The position numbers and the translations under genes are program-made. Of a stretch of DNA of 64,000 nt, positions 35,775 to 47,349 are shown piece by piece. The DNA is from Pegoplata infirma (lineage: Eukaryota; Arthropoda; Insecta; Diptera; Anthomyiidae). Location: assembly GCA_963921195.1 (NCBI GenBank), contig OY992536.1, positions 174,848,995 through 174,912,994 on the forward strand, given 5' to 3'. Each line of letters begins with the position of its first letter. The first letter of the stretch is position 1. The notes below the pieces were generated by a model. The model searched no databases. It worked only from the letters and a program-made list of their open reading frames with translations, and was not told the DNA's origin.

Positions 35775-36405
35775 TAGTGTTTGGGGTCCGGGAATTCCCG
35801 GGTCGGATTTCCCGGGAATTCCCGGGAAAAGACTAACGGGAATTCCCGGGAATTTTTTTAATTTTTCCAGGGAAATCCGGGAATTTTTCTATTTGGAAGA
35901 ACTTTGCAAATATATATTCATAGGAAAACTGACCAAGTGTAAAAAGTATGACAATATCATGAAAAAAACTTTAAATGTCAAAAAATATACATCGGTTAAT
36001 TATAATTTTGCTAAGACTGTCAAAAAAATGTAAAAATTTTGAACCTAGAATTTACATTTCCAGAACAAATATTAAAAGTGCTGCCAACTATATTAATTTT
36101 TTATTATGCTATTTTTTGCGATTTTAAGCTATTTTTTGCGATTTTTTGTGGGGTTGCAATATTTTTTATGTTTTGTTTTATTGTATTTCAGGATTTTTAA
36201 CTTTTATTTTTTGATTTTTTTATGTTTTAATTACTTGTTTATCTGTAATAAAACTGTTTTTAATAAAAAGTTGGTAAAATTTTAATGTTTTTTATAATTT
36301 ATATTAATAATGAAAATTTCCCGGGATTCCCGGGAATCCCGGGAAATAAATTATTTTTTTCCCGTTTCCCGGGAAATTGAAAAGTCCGGGAATTCCCAAA
36401 CACTA
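35775..36405. mobile_element. hAT MITE, TAGTGTTTGGG ends, 8-bp TACCACAC duplication
   Basis: Left TAGTGTTTGGGGTCCGGGAA and right TTCCCAAACACTA are complementary, with repeated CCGGGAATTCCCGGG palindromes just inside both. TACCACAC flanks both ends exactly (35767-35774, 36406-36413). Fits hAT. 631 bp, non-coding. Confidence 0.88.
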
Positions 36406-36839
36406 TACCACACACAAAAAGACCTTAAACAAGCACTTGATAGTTTTCGCGTTTTTAAAGTTGCTTTTTGGAATATATAAAATAAAAAATAGTAATATCT
36501 TAACAGTTTTTATTTATTTTTGTTTAAAGTTTGAGTAATAATGCAACAAAATTCTTTAAAAACGAGAATACTATTAAGTTTTTGGTAACGACATTTTGCG
36601 TGTAGGTATTTTTTTTTGCGTTTGGCAATTTTGCCAATTACTCACTAAAAAGCACGATATCGTGAAAAACACAATTGTAAGATTTTTGTTAATAAACTGT
36701 TACATATTCATGTATTTTTGATGACAAATATGTTTCTTTGTAATAAAAATGAATAAAAAAATATAAAAAGTTTTTTTTTTTTAGTTTCTACAAATGTTTT
36801 GATTGGAAAAGTATGCAAAATCTAGGCCAAATTTTATAG

Positions 36840-37075
36840 GGGACATTTTTATCTAATTATATATAATTATACATAATTATATATAGTTAGATATACCCAA
36901 TTTTTGGATATAATTATATATAACTATATCTAATTATATATATTTATATTTAACTATACTATATAATTATATCCACCATTTTTTGGATATAATTATATAT
37001 AATTAGATATACCCCTATATATAATTATATATTGCCTTATATATAATTATATATAGCCCTATATCAATTTTTTCT
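36840..37075. repeat. ATATAATTATATATA repeat, right block
   Basis: Mirror of the left block, with TATATATAATTATATATAGC units, running up to the right end of A3. Confidence 0.8.
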
Positions 37076-37289
37076 ACTCGGGTTCTCAATTTTGCGAGAA
37101 ATCGCAAAATTAAAAAAAAAAAAAAAAAATTGTTTTACCACCTTTAACAACATAAAATTTAAACTGCATACAATTTATTTGTCGTTTCCGGATTTTTTCC
37201 TTTATTTATTTAGTGTCTAACTAAAGAAAAAAATAATTAATATAGAAGTTTGAACAGTAATTTAGCAATTTTTCGGAAAATTGATCATC

Positions 37290-37718
37290 CAGCATTTCAA
37301 ACTAAAACGAAATACCCTTACTGTCGCCAAAGCAAATCGAAGATGGAAGGAACTTGGGACAAGTCGTATAAGCAGAATTTTATGGCCACGCTATGATTTA
37401 GGCAGAACTAATTTCTTACTTACACTTACGAGAATAGAATGTCGTATGTTGACAGGTTTAATAACGGGACACTGTCTTGTCGGAAAACGTGCCAAGAAAA
37501 TGAATCTTATTACGGACGCAAGCTGTAAAAGGTGCGAAACACCAGACGTCGAAGAGACCATTGAACACATCCTGTGTCACTGCCCGGCTTTGGCACGAAC
37601 TCGACTATCAATTATAGGAAGTTCACAGTTCGAGACTTTGGAGGAAATTACGAGGATAGACCTGAAGAGCTTAAAACAATTCGCAATGAAGGTCAATGTA
37701 TTTAGTTTACATCGATAA
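37290..37718 (+). pseudogene. LINE ORF2 C-terminus (after the reverse transcriptase/RNase H region), truncated
   Basis: 142 open codons run from the truncation point to a TAA. There is no own start: the frame enters from the duplicated host sequence. Visible parts are LTRIECRMLTGLITGHC..L around residues 45-65, and a zinc-knuckle-like C-x2-C-x12-H-x4-C (CKRCETPD..EHILCHCPAL) around residues 82-105. This GHC...C..C...E..EHxLCxCPAL layout is the conserved tail of ORF2 in I/R1/LOA/Jockey-type non-LTR retrotransposons. The reverse transcriptase and endonuclease are missing, so it is inactive. The frame is still open, so the insertion is fairly young, younger than the foldback that holds it. Confidence 0.85.
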
Positions 37719-37804
37719 GCGGGAAAAGTTTTGTGGTATCGCTATGGACCAATTGGTCTATGCGGAGTGCCCATCTGGCACCGCCACCCTAACCTAACCT
37801 AACC
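37290..37804 (+). mobile_element. 5'-truncated LINE (I/R1/LOA-like), 7-bp GATCATC duplication
   Basis: GATCATC stands at 37283-37289 and again at 37805-37811. The 3' end is a (CCTAA)n tail (37787-37804) after a short UTR containing ACCAATTGGTCTATGCGG. A variable-length duplication, 5' truncation and a simple 3' tail are hallmarks of target-primed reverse transcription. The insertion splits a block that is contiguous in copy 1 of the host foldback. Confidence 0.85.
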
Positions 37805-38744
37805 GATCATCTATAGTTTTTATGCATGCAGTTTTGTCAACTTTAATAACAATAACCTTGAATTCAAACTGCATACCACATTTTTGTCTTTAATTGAAGT
37901 AAATGTTTTTACAGACCAAAAATAACACAAAATAATGAATAAATAGTAGATTAGCAAGTTTTTTAGCGATATCTCGAAGAATTGAGCAGCTGGAATTTAA
38001 CTGTTAACAGCCTTATCACCTTTAATCAATAGCAAATGAAACTGCATTTAGTGTTTTTCAACAATATTAAAGAAACTTCTTTTATTAATCAAAACAAGAA
38101 ATACCCCCAAACACTGTTTTTCGCTATTTCTCGCGAAAGTGAGCAGCTATAATTTTTTTGTGGGCAGTTTCAATTTCTTTCAACATGCTGAAATCAAACT
38201 GCATACCACTTTTTTTATTATTTCTAAAGAACCGGTTTTAAAATATAAATAAATAGTAAAAAAAAAAAATTATATAATTACGCGCTATCTCGCGAAATTT
38301 AACACCTACAATTTCGAGGACAACAGCTGTGTCATATTTGATCAAGCACAAGTAAAACTTTATACCATGTTTTTACGAAATTTTTAAGAAACCTATCTAA
38401 AAATAAAAAACTAAAACAAAAACAACAAAAAAATAATTTCGCGATTTCTAGCGAACTACACTAAAAAAAAAGCTTCGTGAAAATATTGAAAATTGACATA
38501 AGCTTATTGAAAAATGACTCACGTTTTCAACCGAAGACAGGTTTGATCAATGAAACTGGTGTCATTAAAGTTCCATTCAAAGAAAACTTATATGGAATTA
38601 ATGAAAATATTCGTAGAACTTGTTTAAAACGTTTAATGAAGCTATTCATTAAATGTATGAAAGTATTCATTGATTAAATGTGGGATAGCAGTAGGTAATA
38701 CCAGTGGTACCACTGGACTCTGGATGAGGTTCTTAAGTTACCTA

Positions 38745-38878
38745 CAGACGACGCAATAATATGTACAATATTCAATTATATTGATGGTGTGTGGGTAATA
38801 TTGACGATTGTACAATGGTCAATCTTACCCACACACCATCAATATAATTGCATATTGTACATAATATTGCGTCGTCTG
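38745..38878. repeat. 134 bp near-perfect hairpin
   Basis: CAGACGACGCAATAATATGT at the start is the complement of the end (38858-38878) with arms of about 60 bp, also mirroring GATGGTGTGTGGGTAA. Either a small MITE or a palindromic rearrangement. I see no clear duplication. Confidence 0.75.
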
Positions 38879-38974
38879 TCGATGCACAAAGTTTAATCTG
38901 ATGGGGTGTAGAAAAACTTGACTTATTGTTAGCTAAGACCATTAAATAAACAAAACACTTTCCCTTTTTTTATT

Positions 38975-40661
38975 TCTATATAAATAAAAATCAATTGTCG
39001 TTCGTTGGTAACAGCATCAGTCGAGAACGGCTGGACCGATTTGGACAATTTTTTTTTTAAATGTTCGTCATAGCCCAACTTAGGTTTTTACGTAAAGAAA
39101 AATTGACCACGCCCACTTTTACGCCCACTTTTTTCGATTTATCTATAATCGGAAAACGGCTGTATCGATTTGGGTAATTTTTTATTTAAATGTTCGTTAT
39201 AATCCAATTTAAGTTTGTACTGAAAGGAAAATCGACCATACCCACTTTTACGCCCACTTTTTCAATGTATCTAAAATCTGAGAATGGCTGGACCAATTTG
39301 ACAATTATTTTTAAAATGCATTTTCATCATATTCCAACTTTGATTTTTACGAAAAAAAAAAATATTACTACTCCCACTTTGGCTAATTTTTGTTGAAAAT
39401 GTTCGGCATAATTCAAATAAGGTTTTTATGAGTAGTAGAATTTCCCACGCCCACTTTTTGCTATGTATCGAAAGAACGAAGACGGCTAGACCGATTTGGT
39501 TAAAGTCCACAAAAATTTTTTAAGAAAAGAAAAATTGTGCACACCGCTTACTTTTTTAGTTTTAAAGTTCGTCTTATTTTTTTTTTTTGTTTTTCTTTGG
39601 TTTTTTTTTTTTGAAAAAACAAATTAATCACGCCTCCTTTTTTCGATATATCTGAAATCGGAGAACCGCTGAACTTTATTTTTTTTTTAATTTTCGTCAT
39701 AGTCCAATTTAGGTTAAAACGAAAATAAAATTTGTTCACTCCACTTTTATTTCGATATATATATAATAGAAGAACGGCCGGGCCGATTTGGCTATTAGTA
39801 ATATTTGTTGACGTTCATGATAGTACAACTAAGGTTTTTACGGAAAGATAAATTGTCCACTCCCACATCGAAGAAAGACGGGCCTGATTTGTTAAATTTT
39901 TTCTTCAATGATCATTAGAGTCCAAGTAAGGATTTTGAAATAATTACTGGCCTCCCCCACTTAAAAGCCCACATTTTCAACATCCTTAAAATTTGCAACT
40001 CTTGAGATCGCCTGGGCCGATGTGGCTAATTGCTTTAAATGTTTGCAATGTTCCATATAATTCGATATATCTAAAATTCGTTTTTACTCTAATTCGATCT
40101 ATAAAAAAAAATATTTTTTAATATATTCCGCTTAAACTATATAAAAATGATTTTAAATCCTTTGGGATTTTTACCATATGTACAATTTTAACTTACCACA
40201 CAAATTTAACGCCCACTTTTGTCTAAATATGTCGACTACTAATGACCGGACTGATTTTTTTATATTGATTATAGTTTTAATTTAAGGAAATTTAAATGAG
40301 AAATGTGTCCCTAAAAAATGAAAAATTCGGAAAAACTATAAAGGTTTGTTTGAACTCAAGACAATAGCTCACGATAAGAACGAGGAATATGCGTAATTTA
40401 TTTTTGTGTTGTTCGTAATGATACTAAAGAAGTTTTGAATTTGTACAGTTCGCAAAGTCGAAGACATGGTTGTTTTTTTGTATTTCCCAAAATATAATTT
40501 GAAGATGATTATCTATCTAATCGGGTCTTTAAAACCACGCCTACAATTTTTTCTAAGCCAAGAAATTCATTACCCTTTTTTGAAGTGCTATATATTTGAA
40601 GCGATACGAAATATAACACTGATCTTATATTTGGGCCAGCAACGCGGACCGGGCCAGCTAG
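38975..40661 (+). mobile_element. Non-autonomous Helitron, first of a tandem pair
   Basis: 5' end TCTATATAAATAAAAATCAA then TTGTCGTTCGTTGGTAACAG. 3' end GGCCAGCAACGCGGACCGGG followed by CCAGCTAG and host T. Most of the body is diverged repeats of GACCGATTTGG..AAT..TTCGTCATAGTCCAA..TAGGTTTTTACG..CCCACTTTT. There is no Rep/helicase gene. The second copy starts 2 bp after this one. Confidence 0.8.
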
Positions 40662-40663
40662 TA

Positions 40664-42635
40664 TCTATATAAATAAAAATCAATTGTCGTTCGTTGGTAA
40701 CAGCATCAGTTGAGAACGGCTGGACCGATTTGGACAATTCTTTTTTTGAAATGTTCGTCATAGTCCAACTTAGGTTTTTACGTAAAGAAAAATTGACCAC
40801 GCCCACTTTTACGCCCACTTTTTTCGATTTATCTAAAATCGGAAATCGGCTGCACCGATTTGGGTAATTTTTTATTTAAATGTTCATAATAATCCAATTT
40901 AAGTTTGTACTGAAAGGAAAATCGACCATGCCAACTTTTACGCCCACTTTTTCAATTTATCTAAAATCTGAGAATGGCTGGGCCAATTTGACATTTTTTT
41001 TTTTTAATGCATTTTCATCATATTCCAACTTTGCTTTTTACAAAAAAAAATATTTTCCACTCCCACTTTGGCTAACTTTTGTTTAAAATGTTCGTCATAA
41101 TACAACTAAGGTTTTTATGGGCAGTAGAATTTTCCACGCCCACTTTTTGCTATGTATCGAAAGAACTAAGGCGGCTAGACCGATTTGGTTATAGTCCGCA
41201 AAAGATTTTTAAGGAAAGAAAAATTGTGCACACTGCTCACTTTTAACGATATATATCATGGAATGGGTGGATAAATTTATCTAATTTTGTTTTTAATGTT
41301 CGTCATAGTCCAGCAAAGGTTTTCGGAAAGAACAATTTTCCACTTCTATGCCCACTTTTGAATGGATGGACCGAGTTGGTTAAATTCAAATAAGGTTTTA
41401 CGGTAAGTTAAGTGGTCCACCCTCTCCTTTTTTTCGATATATATAAAATTTACTCCATAGAAAAATAAAATATAGAATAATAAAATATAAATAAAAATCA
41501 TATGTAGTTCGTTGGTAATCGGATCACTTGAGAACTGACCGATTTGGATAATATTTTTCTTTAAGTTTCTTATTTTTTTTAATGTATTTCTTTGGTTTTT
41601 TTCGGAAAACAAATTAATCTCGCCCACTTTTACGCCTCCTTTTTTCGATATATCTGAAATCGGAGAACGGCTGGACTTAACTTTTTTTTTTAATTTTCGT
41701 CATAGTCCAATTTAGGTTAAAACGGAAATAAAATTTGTTCACGCCACTTTTATTTCGATATATCTAAAATAGTAGAACGGCAGGGCTGATTTGGCTATTA
41801 GTAGTATTTGTTGACGTTCGTGATAGTACAACTAATGTTTTTACGGAAAGGTAAATTGTCCACTCCCACATCGAAGAAAGACTTGCCAGATTTGTTAAAT
41901 TTTTTCTTTAATGATCGTTATAGTCCAAGTAAGGATTTTTAAATAATTATTTGCCTCCCCACTTAAAAGCCCACATTTTTCAACATCCTTAAAATTTGCA
42001 ACACTTGAGAATGCCTGGGCCGATGTGGCTAATTGTTTTAAATGTTTGTAATGTTCCATATAATTGTTTGGAAAGAAAAATTGTCGTCGGACACTTTTTT
42101 CGATACATTTAAAATTCGTTTTTACTCTAATTCGATCTATTAAAAAAAAATATTTCTTAATATATTACGCTTAAACTTGGTAAAAATGACTTTAAATCCT
42201 TTGGGATTTTAACCATATGTACAATTTTAACTTACCACACAAATTTTAACGCCCACTTTTGTCTAAATATGTCGACTACTAATGACAGGACTGATTTTTT
42301 TAAGTTGATTATAGGTTTTGTTTGAACTCAAGACAATAGCTCACGATAAGAACGAGGAATATGCGTAATTTATTTTTGTGTTGTTCGTAATGATATTAAA
42401 GAAGTTTTGAATTTGTACACTACGCAAAGTCGAAGACATGGTTATTGTTATTTTTAGTTCCTAAAATATAATTTGAAGATGATACTCTCCCTAATCCGGT
42501 TTTTAAAACCACGCCTACAATTTTTTCTAAGCCAAGATATTCATTACCCTTTTTTGCAGGGCTATATATTTGAAGCGATACGAAATATAACACTGATCTT
42601 ATATTTGGGCCAGCAACGCGGACCGGGCCAGCTAG
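40664..42635 (+). mobile_element. Non-autonomous Helitron, second of a tandem pair
   Basis: Same 5' TCTATATAAATAAAAATC and 3' ...CGGGCCAGCTAG ends as its neighbour, preceded by A and followed by T. It retains a segment (about 41240-41640) that is shorter or absent in the first copy. Head-to-tail Helitron pairs are expected from rolling-circle read-through or insertion at a copy's own end. Confidence 0.8.
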
Positions 42636-42679
42636 TACTATATATATTTCACTCAGTTTTCTCACACAAAATTTCACAA

Positions 42680-43045
42680 CCCTAGTAAAAATATTATGCT
42701 AATTTTACTAAATAGATCTAATTTTATCCGTAAAATGGTTGTATCAAATAATATCAAATTGTATTACTTTAGATCAAAAAATATAAAAATTGATACAATT
42801 TGATCCTGAATTTGGTCAAATCTAATTAGATCAAATTGATCTTATAATATCTATTTTTATATAATTTGATGAGCAAAACCAAAATACGAATCTAATCATA
42901 TATGGAGCAATATCTAACCATATAAAGTGGATCAACCGTATCAAAGTGATAGATAAAATTTTATATAAATTTATACGGAAGCATATTAACTCATATAAGA
43001 TTGTATCAAATTATATATGATTAGACCAGAAAATTTTTACTCGGG
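42680..43045. mobile_element. CCCGAG-family element A4, uninterrupted copy (AA duplication)
   Basis: CCCTAGTAAAAATATTA...TTTTTACTCGGG, flanked by AA on each side. At ~366 bp this is the reference copy that lets the split copy at 26292-32179 be joined. Confidence 0.85.
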
Positions 43046-43722
43046 AATATACTAAAATTTTAATACATAAGAAAAACCGCGAAAGATTTTAAATAACTCG
43101 AAATTTAGTAAATATTGAATAAATTATTAATTACATTTTATTGTAAGTTTCGTAAAAAAGTCGGAAAAATAACAAAATTAATCGTGCCGCACTTATCAGC
43201 TGTTTTTTACTTGACTCATTTTGCGCGCCAAATACAGACTAAACAGAATCGACTCGACAGGCGTCAAAAAACAACAAGTTTTATAAACTAAATTTAATGA
43301 CATTTTTTAATGAAACTATGAAATCTAATGAATCAAATTTTATGAAATTTGTTTCCAAAATGCATGATACTTAATTAAGCTTATGAATTCCTTCATTGGC
43401 TAAATGAAAACAAATTAATGAATTTATTTAATTTATTTCATTTATATCACGAAGATTTTTTTTTTCAGTGTAAAGAAGATAGGATTTTTATGTTTACTGT
43501 TTTGTGACCTTTAAATAAGTAAAATTTGAAAATATTTAAAAAACTTCAATGTCAAAATTTTAAAAAATACAAAAACACTAATTTCGCGTTATCTCGCGAA
43601 TGCGAACAGCTACGATTTCGCAGTAAACAGTTTTGTGACATTTAATCTAGCAGAAATCGAACTTCGCTTACACTTTTTGTCGACACTAAAGTTCAACCTA
43701 AACATCGCTGAGGCTCACCGTG

Positions 43723-43856
43723 TAGGGCGGATTACTCAATGAAAAGTTAGCTGCTAACTGCCAATTTAACGGAGCCTTATGTCAAAATTTGTATAAAAAA
43801 ATTAAATGCAACGAAGAGTTATGTTTTAACGGCGCATTGAGTAATCCAGCCTCAGT
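43723..43856. mobile_element. Small MITE with GGATTACTCAATG ends
   Basis: TAGGGCGGATTACTCAATG at the left and CATTGAGTAATCCAGCCTC at the right are complements, and inner AACTGCC/TTAACGG blocks are partly mirrored. It abuts the right end of the CACTGTG foldback directly. Confidence 0.6.
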
Positions 43857-44478
43857 GCGGTTAGTTTAAAAAAAATTAAGAACACACCTCTCCGTCTTTT
43901 ACGTGCAAGCCTTGACCATAATTACTTAATGAAAATTTTATTAATATTTTGCACGGATTGTGCACTGTATTGTGTATTTTGTTTATCTAAAGCACTAACA
44001 ATAAGATTGCACAATTTTTAAATCAGGCTTATTTTCGTGGGCCAAGCCTAAACACTTATAATTTGGGACGGGCTTATGTAAATAGTAAATATTTCTAACT
44101 TTTAAAAATTTTTTTTTAAGTTTTTAAATGTAAAACTTATTCTATTTTGCCTTAAAAAAGTTTTATGCATTAAAAAAATATGGTTCGACGAAACTATTGG
44201 TGCAGTTTAAAAGCTGACAATTCTCTTGCCTAATATTCATTTGGTAAAATTTTTTTTTAGTTTTGCATTATTTGGGGAAGAACAGTCAAGTTCTTTATAA
44301 TTTTTTACCTAAAAAAAATATTTTTTTTTAATTATTTGCGAAAAGAAATTTTTATTCAAAAGAATTTTCCTTTCCCCCCCCAGGCTTTGCTTTTTTGAAC
44401 TTTTTTCTCCTTTTTTTCATTTTTTTAGAAATACACAAAACTGCAAGTTTTGAATTAATGAACGAAGGTATAACATTA
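43857..44478. other. Gene-free stretch
   Basis: AT-rich, nothing recognised. Confidence 0.4.
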
Positions 44479-44487
44479 TCTATATAT

Positions 44488-46433
44488 GGGGCATTCCATG
44501 AGAAATCGGACACTTTCAAAAACTTTTTTTTTAGATTTTCCCAATTTGTTTACAGTTTTTAGTACTCTTCGAAAACTTCTTCGTGGTAAATTTTCAGATT
44601 TTTTTGATGACCAGTTCAAAAGATATCGAATTTTTAAAAATTGGTAGTTTGTTCCTTTACTCAAACTTCTTTTAATCATAATTTCTTCAATAATGGTCCA
44701 AATTTCAATTTTTTTTTTTCAAAATTTTTGTTTTTTTACGTACTTTCTAAAAAAAAATCCCAAAAAATTCTTAAAAGGGCTCTGGTATGCGATTTTTAAG
44801 TTTTAAAATTTAAATCTCATTTTTGAAAATGTTTGTACTCTTCGATTTTTTTGAAATTTTTTTGTGTAAAACTTCTATCAATTCTACAAATTTTTTGCCC
44901 AGGAAGATTGTGGGATAACGATTATTACTATTTTTTAAAATTTTTTCAAAAAATTTTATTGTAATTATCCAATCTTAAAATCATTTCTACTGCTCCAATG
45001 GTGCGTCATAGAGGGGTCCTTTATAAGACCGACCCCCATTAATTTTTACGTCTTAACATTTTTTTGGAACAAACTAATACCCTATCTCCAATTTCTAAGG
45101 GGGCTCCCACACAAAATGACATTTTTTAAAATGTGTTCCAACCGCTCTAACTGCCCTAATAGTGCCCTTAGAGCAACAAAATGTATGACCGACCCACAAT
45201 ATTTTTTCAGTCCAAACATTTTCTCTGAACACACCTACCCTCTATCTTTAACAGTTAGGGCGGTCCCCATACAATTTTTTTTATTTTTTGTAAATTTGTT
45301 TTATTTAATCAGCTTCTACCGGTCCAATGGTGCGTCCGAGCGGGGTCATTAGTGAGACCGACCCCCATTTATTTTTATCCTTCAACATTTTTTCAAAACA
45401 TACCTACGCCCTATCTCCACTCCCTAAGTAGGCTCCCATACAAAATTACATTTTTATAAAATTTGCTCCAACTGTTATTTGTATGGGAGCCTACTTAGAG
45501 AGTGGAGATAGGGCGTAGGTATGTTTTGAAAAAATGTTGCAGGATAAAAATAAATGGAGGTCGGTCTCACTAATGACCCCTCTCGGAAGCACCATTGGAC
45601 CGGTAGAAGCTGATTAAATAAAACAAATTTACAAAAAATAAAAAAAATTGTATGGGGACCGCCTTAACAGTTAAAGATAGAGGGTAGGTGTGTTCAGAGA
45701 AAATGTTTGGACTAAAAAAATATTGTGGGTCGGTCATACATTTTGTTCCTCTAAGGGCATTATTAGGGCAGTTAGAGCGGTTGGAACAAATTAAAAAAAA
45801 TGTCGTTTTGTGTAGGAGCCCCCTTAGAAATTGAAGATAGGGTATTAGTTTGTTCCAAAGAAATGTTAAGACGTAAAAATAAATGGGGGTCGGTTTTATA
45901 AAGGACCCCTCTATGACGCAATATTGGAGCAGTAGAAATGATTTTTAAATTGGAAAATTACAATAAAATTTTTTAAAAAAATTTTAAAAAATAGTAATAA
46001 TCGTTATCCCACGATCTTCCTGGGCAAAAAATTTGTAGAATTGATAGAAGTTTTACACAAAAGAATTTCAAAAAAATCGAAGAGTACAAACATTTTCAAA
46101 AATGAGATTTAAATTTTAAAACTTAAAAATCGCATACTAGAGCGCTTTTATGAATTTTTTGGGATTTTTTTTAGAAAGTACGTAAAAAAACAAAAATTTT
46201 GAAAAAAAAAATTTGAAATTTGGACCATTATTGAAGAAGTTATGATTAAAAGAAGTTTGAGTAAAGGAACAAACTACCAATTTTTAAAAATTCGATATCT
46301 TTTGTGCGGGTCATCAAAAAAATCTGAAAATTTACCACGAAGGAGTTTTCGAAGGGTACTAAAAACTGTAAACAAATTGGGAAAATCTAAAAAAAAAGTT
46401 TTTCAAAGTGTCCGATTTCACATGGAATGCCCC
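44488..46433. mobile_element. 1.9 kb near-perfect foldback, GGGGCATTCCATG ends
   Basis: GGGGCATTCCATGAGAAATC on the left and its complement on the right, with arms of about 950 bp meeting near 45460. ATATAT stands on both sides. The arms encode mirror-image open frames (44476-44679 minus, 46242-46454 plus) that differ by only a few residues because the DNA is mirrored, not because they are genes. Confidence 0.85.
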
Positions 46434-46499
46434 ATATATAAAAGAGTAACGTGACTGACTGACTGACTGACTGACATACTCATTCATCATCGCCCAGCC

Positions 46500-47335
46500 C
46501 AAACCGCTGAAGCTAGAGACTTGAAATTTGGACTGTAGATTGAGCTCCCGGAATATAGATCCACTAAGGCTGTATTTTTGCCAATGTTGATTCTAAGGGA
46601 GTAAAAAGGGTAAAAAACTGTACTTTTGGTACTTTTTATATCTCCTGAAATAATGGTCATAGAGACTTGAAATTTGGACTGTATGTTCACCTCCCGGAAT
46701 ATAGATCCAGTAAGGTCGGATTTTTGCCAATGTTGATTCTAAGGGGTCAAAAAGGGTAAAAAACTGTACTTTTGGTACTTTTTATATCTCCTGAAATAAT
46801 GGTCACAGGGACTTCAAATTTGGACTGTATGTTCAACTCTTGGAATATAGGTCCAGTAAGACCGGATTTTTGCCAATGTTGATTCTAAGGGGGTAAAAAG
46901 GGTAAGAAACTGTACTTTTGGTACTTTTTATATTTCCTGAAATAATGGTCACAGAAACTTGAAATTTGGACTGTATGTTCACCTCCCGGAATATATATAT
47001 ATATATAGTAAGGCTGGATTTTGCCAATGTTGATTCTAAGGGGTAAAAAGGGTAAAATAATGTACCTTTTATGTTTCCTTAAATAATGGTCATAGACACT
47101 TGAAATTTTGAATGTAGGTCCAGCTCCCGGAATATAAATCTACTAAGGCTGGACTTTGCAAATGTTGATTCTAAGGGGTAAAAAGGGTAAAAAACTGTAC
47201 TTTTGGTACCTTTTATATTTTCTTAAATAATGGTCCTAGAAACTCAAAATTTGCAATGTAGGTTCACCTCCCGGAAAAAATATTGACCAAGGCTGGGTTT
47301 TTGCCAATCTTGACTCTACTTTTTTTAATTTACTG
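46500..47335 (+). repeat. ~147 bp tandem repeat of the second Helitron
   Basis: About five and a half units with ACTTGAAATTTGGACTGTA, CTCCCGGAATATAGATCCA, TTTTTGCCAATGTTGATTC, TAAGGGGGTAAAAAGGGTAA and CTGAAATAATGGTCATAGA. Spacing of the GCCAATGTTGATTC block is 134-154 bp. Confidence 0.9.
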
Positions 47336-47349
47336 AAATAATGATACCC

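Larger units (their letters stand above)
33414..37082. mobile_element. CCCGAG-family foldback A3 (TT duplication)
   Basis: CCCGAGTAAAAAAG...TCTACTCGGG, flanked by TT on both sides. The joined host CATATC-TT-CTCAATTT matches copy 1 of the host foldback. Both sub-terminal zones are made of ATATAATTATATATA-type palindromes (34350-34545, 36840-37075). It contains a further foldback and a hAT MITE. Confidence 0.75.
38459..43470. mobile_element. TA-flanked element with CACT(A/G)AAAAAAAA ends, inflated
   Basis: Left CACTAAAAAAAAAGCTTC, right (complemented) CACTGAAAAAAAAAATCTTC, each continuing CGTGA. TA lies outside both ends (38457-38458, 43471-43472). The host reads GCGAAC-TA-AAGAAGATAGG across the gap, as in copy 1. 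It holds two Helitrons, a CCCGAG-family copy and a 134 bp hairpin. The core is about 0.85 kb with no transposase. The TA target suggests Tc1/mariner-like mobilisation. Confidence 0.75.
33159..43722. mobile_element. CACTGTG-ended foldback (copy 2), inflated by nested insertions
   Basis: Ends CACTGTGAGGCTCAGCG and CGCTGAGGCTCACCGTG with the same arms as 4119-7191 but in the opposite orientation: two units, then a flip, then about seven units. Removing 33414-37082, the LINE at 37290-37804 with one duplication, and 38459-43470 leaves about 1.36 kb, matching copy 1. Homologous sequence runs unbroken across each excision point. No duplication is seen at the outer ends. Confidence 0.8.

Noticed and set aside
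37787..37804. CCTAA repeats as an internal telomere-like tract
   Set aside because: Position at the LINE 3' end before the GATCATC duplication shows it is the retrotransposon tail. Flies also lack simple telomeric repeats.
44476..46454. Pair of near-identical 67-70 codon proteins on opposite strands
   Set aside because: Identity is explained by the DNA palindrome. Neither shows a domain or a promoter.
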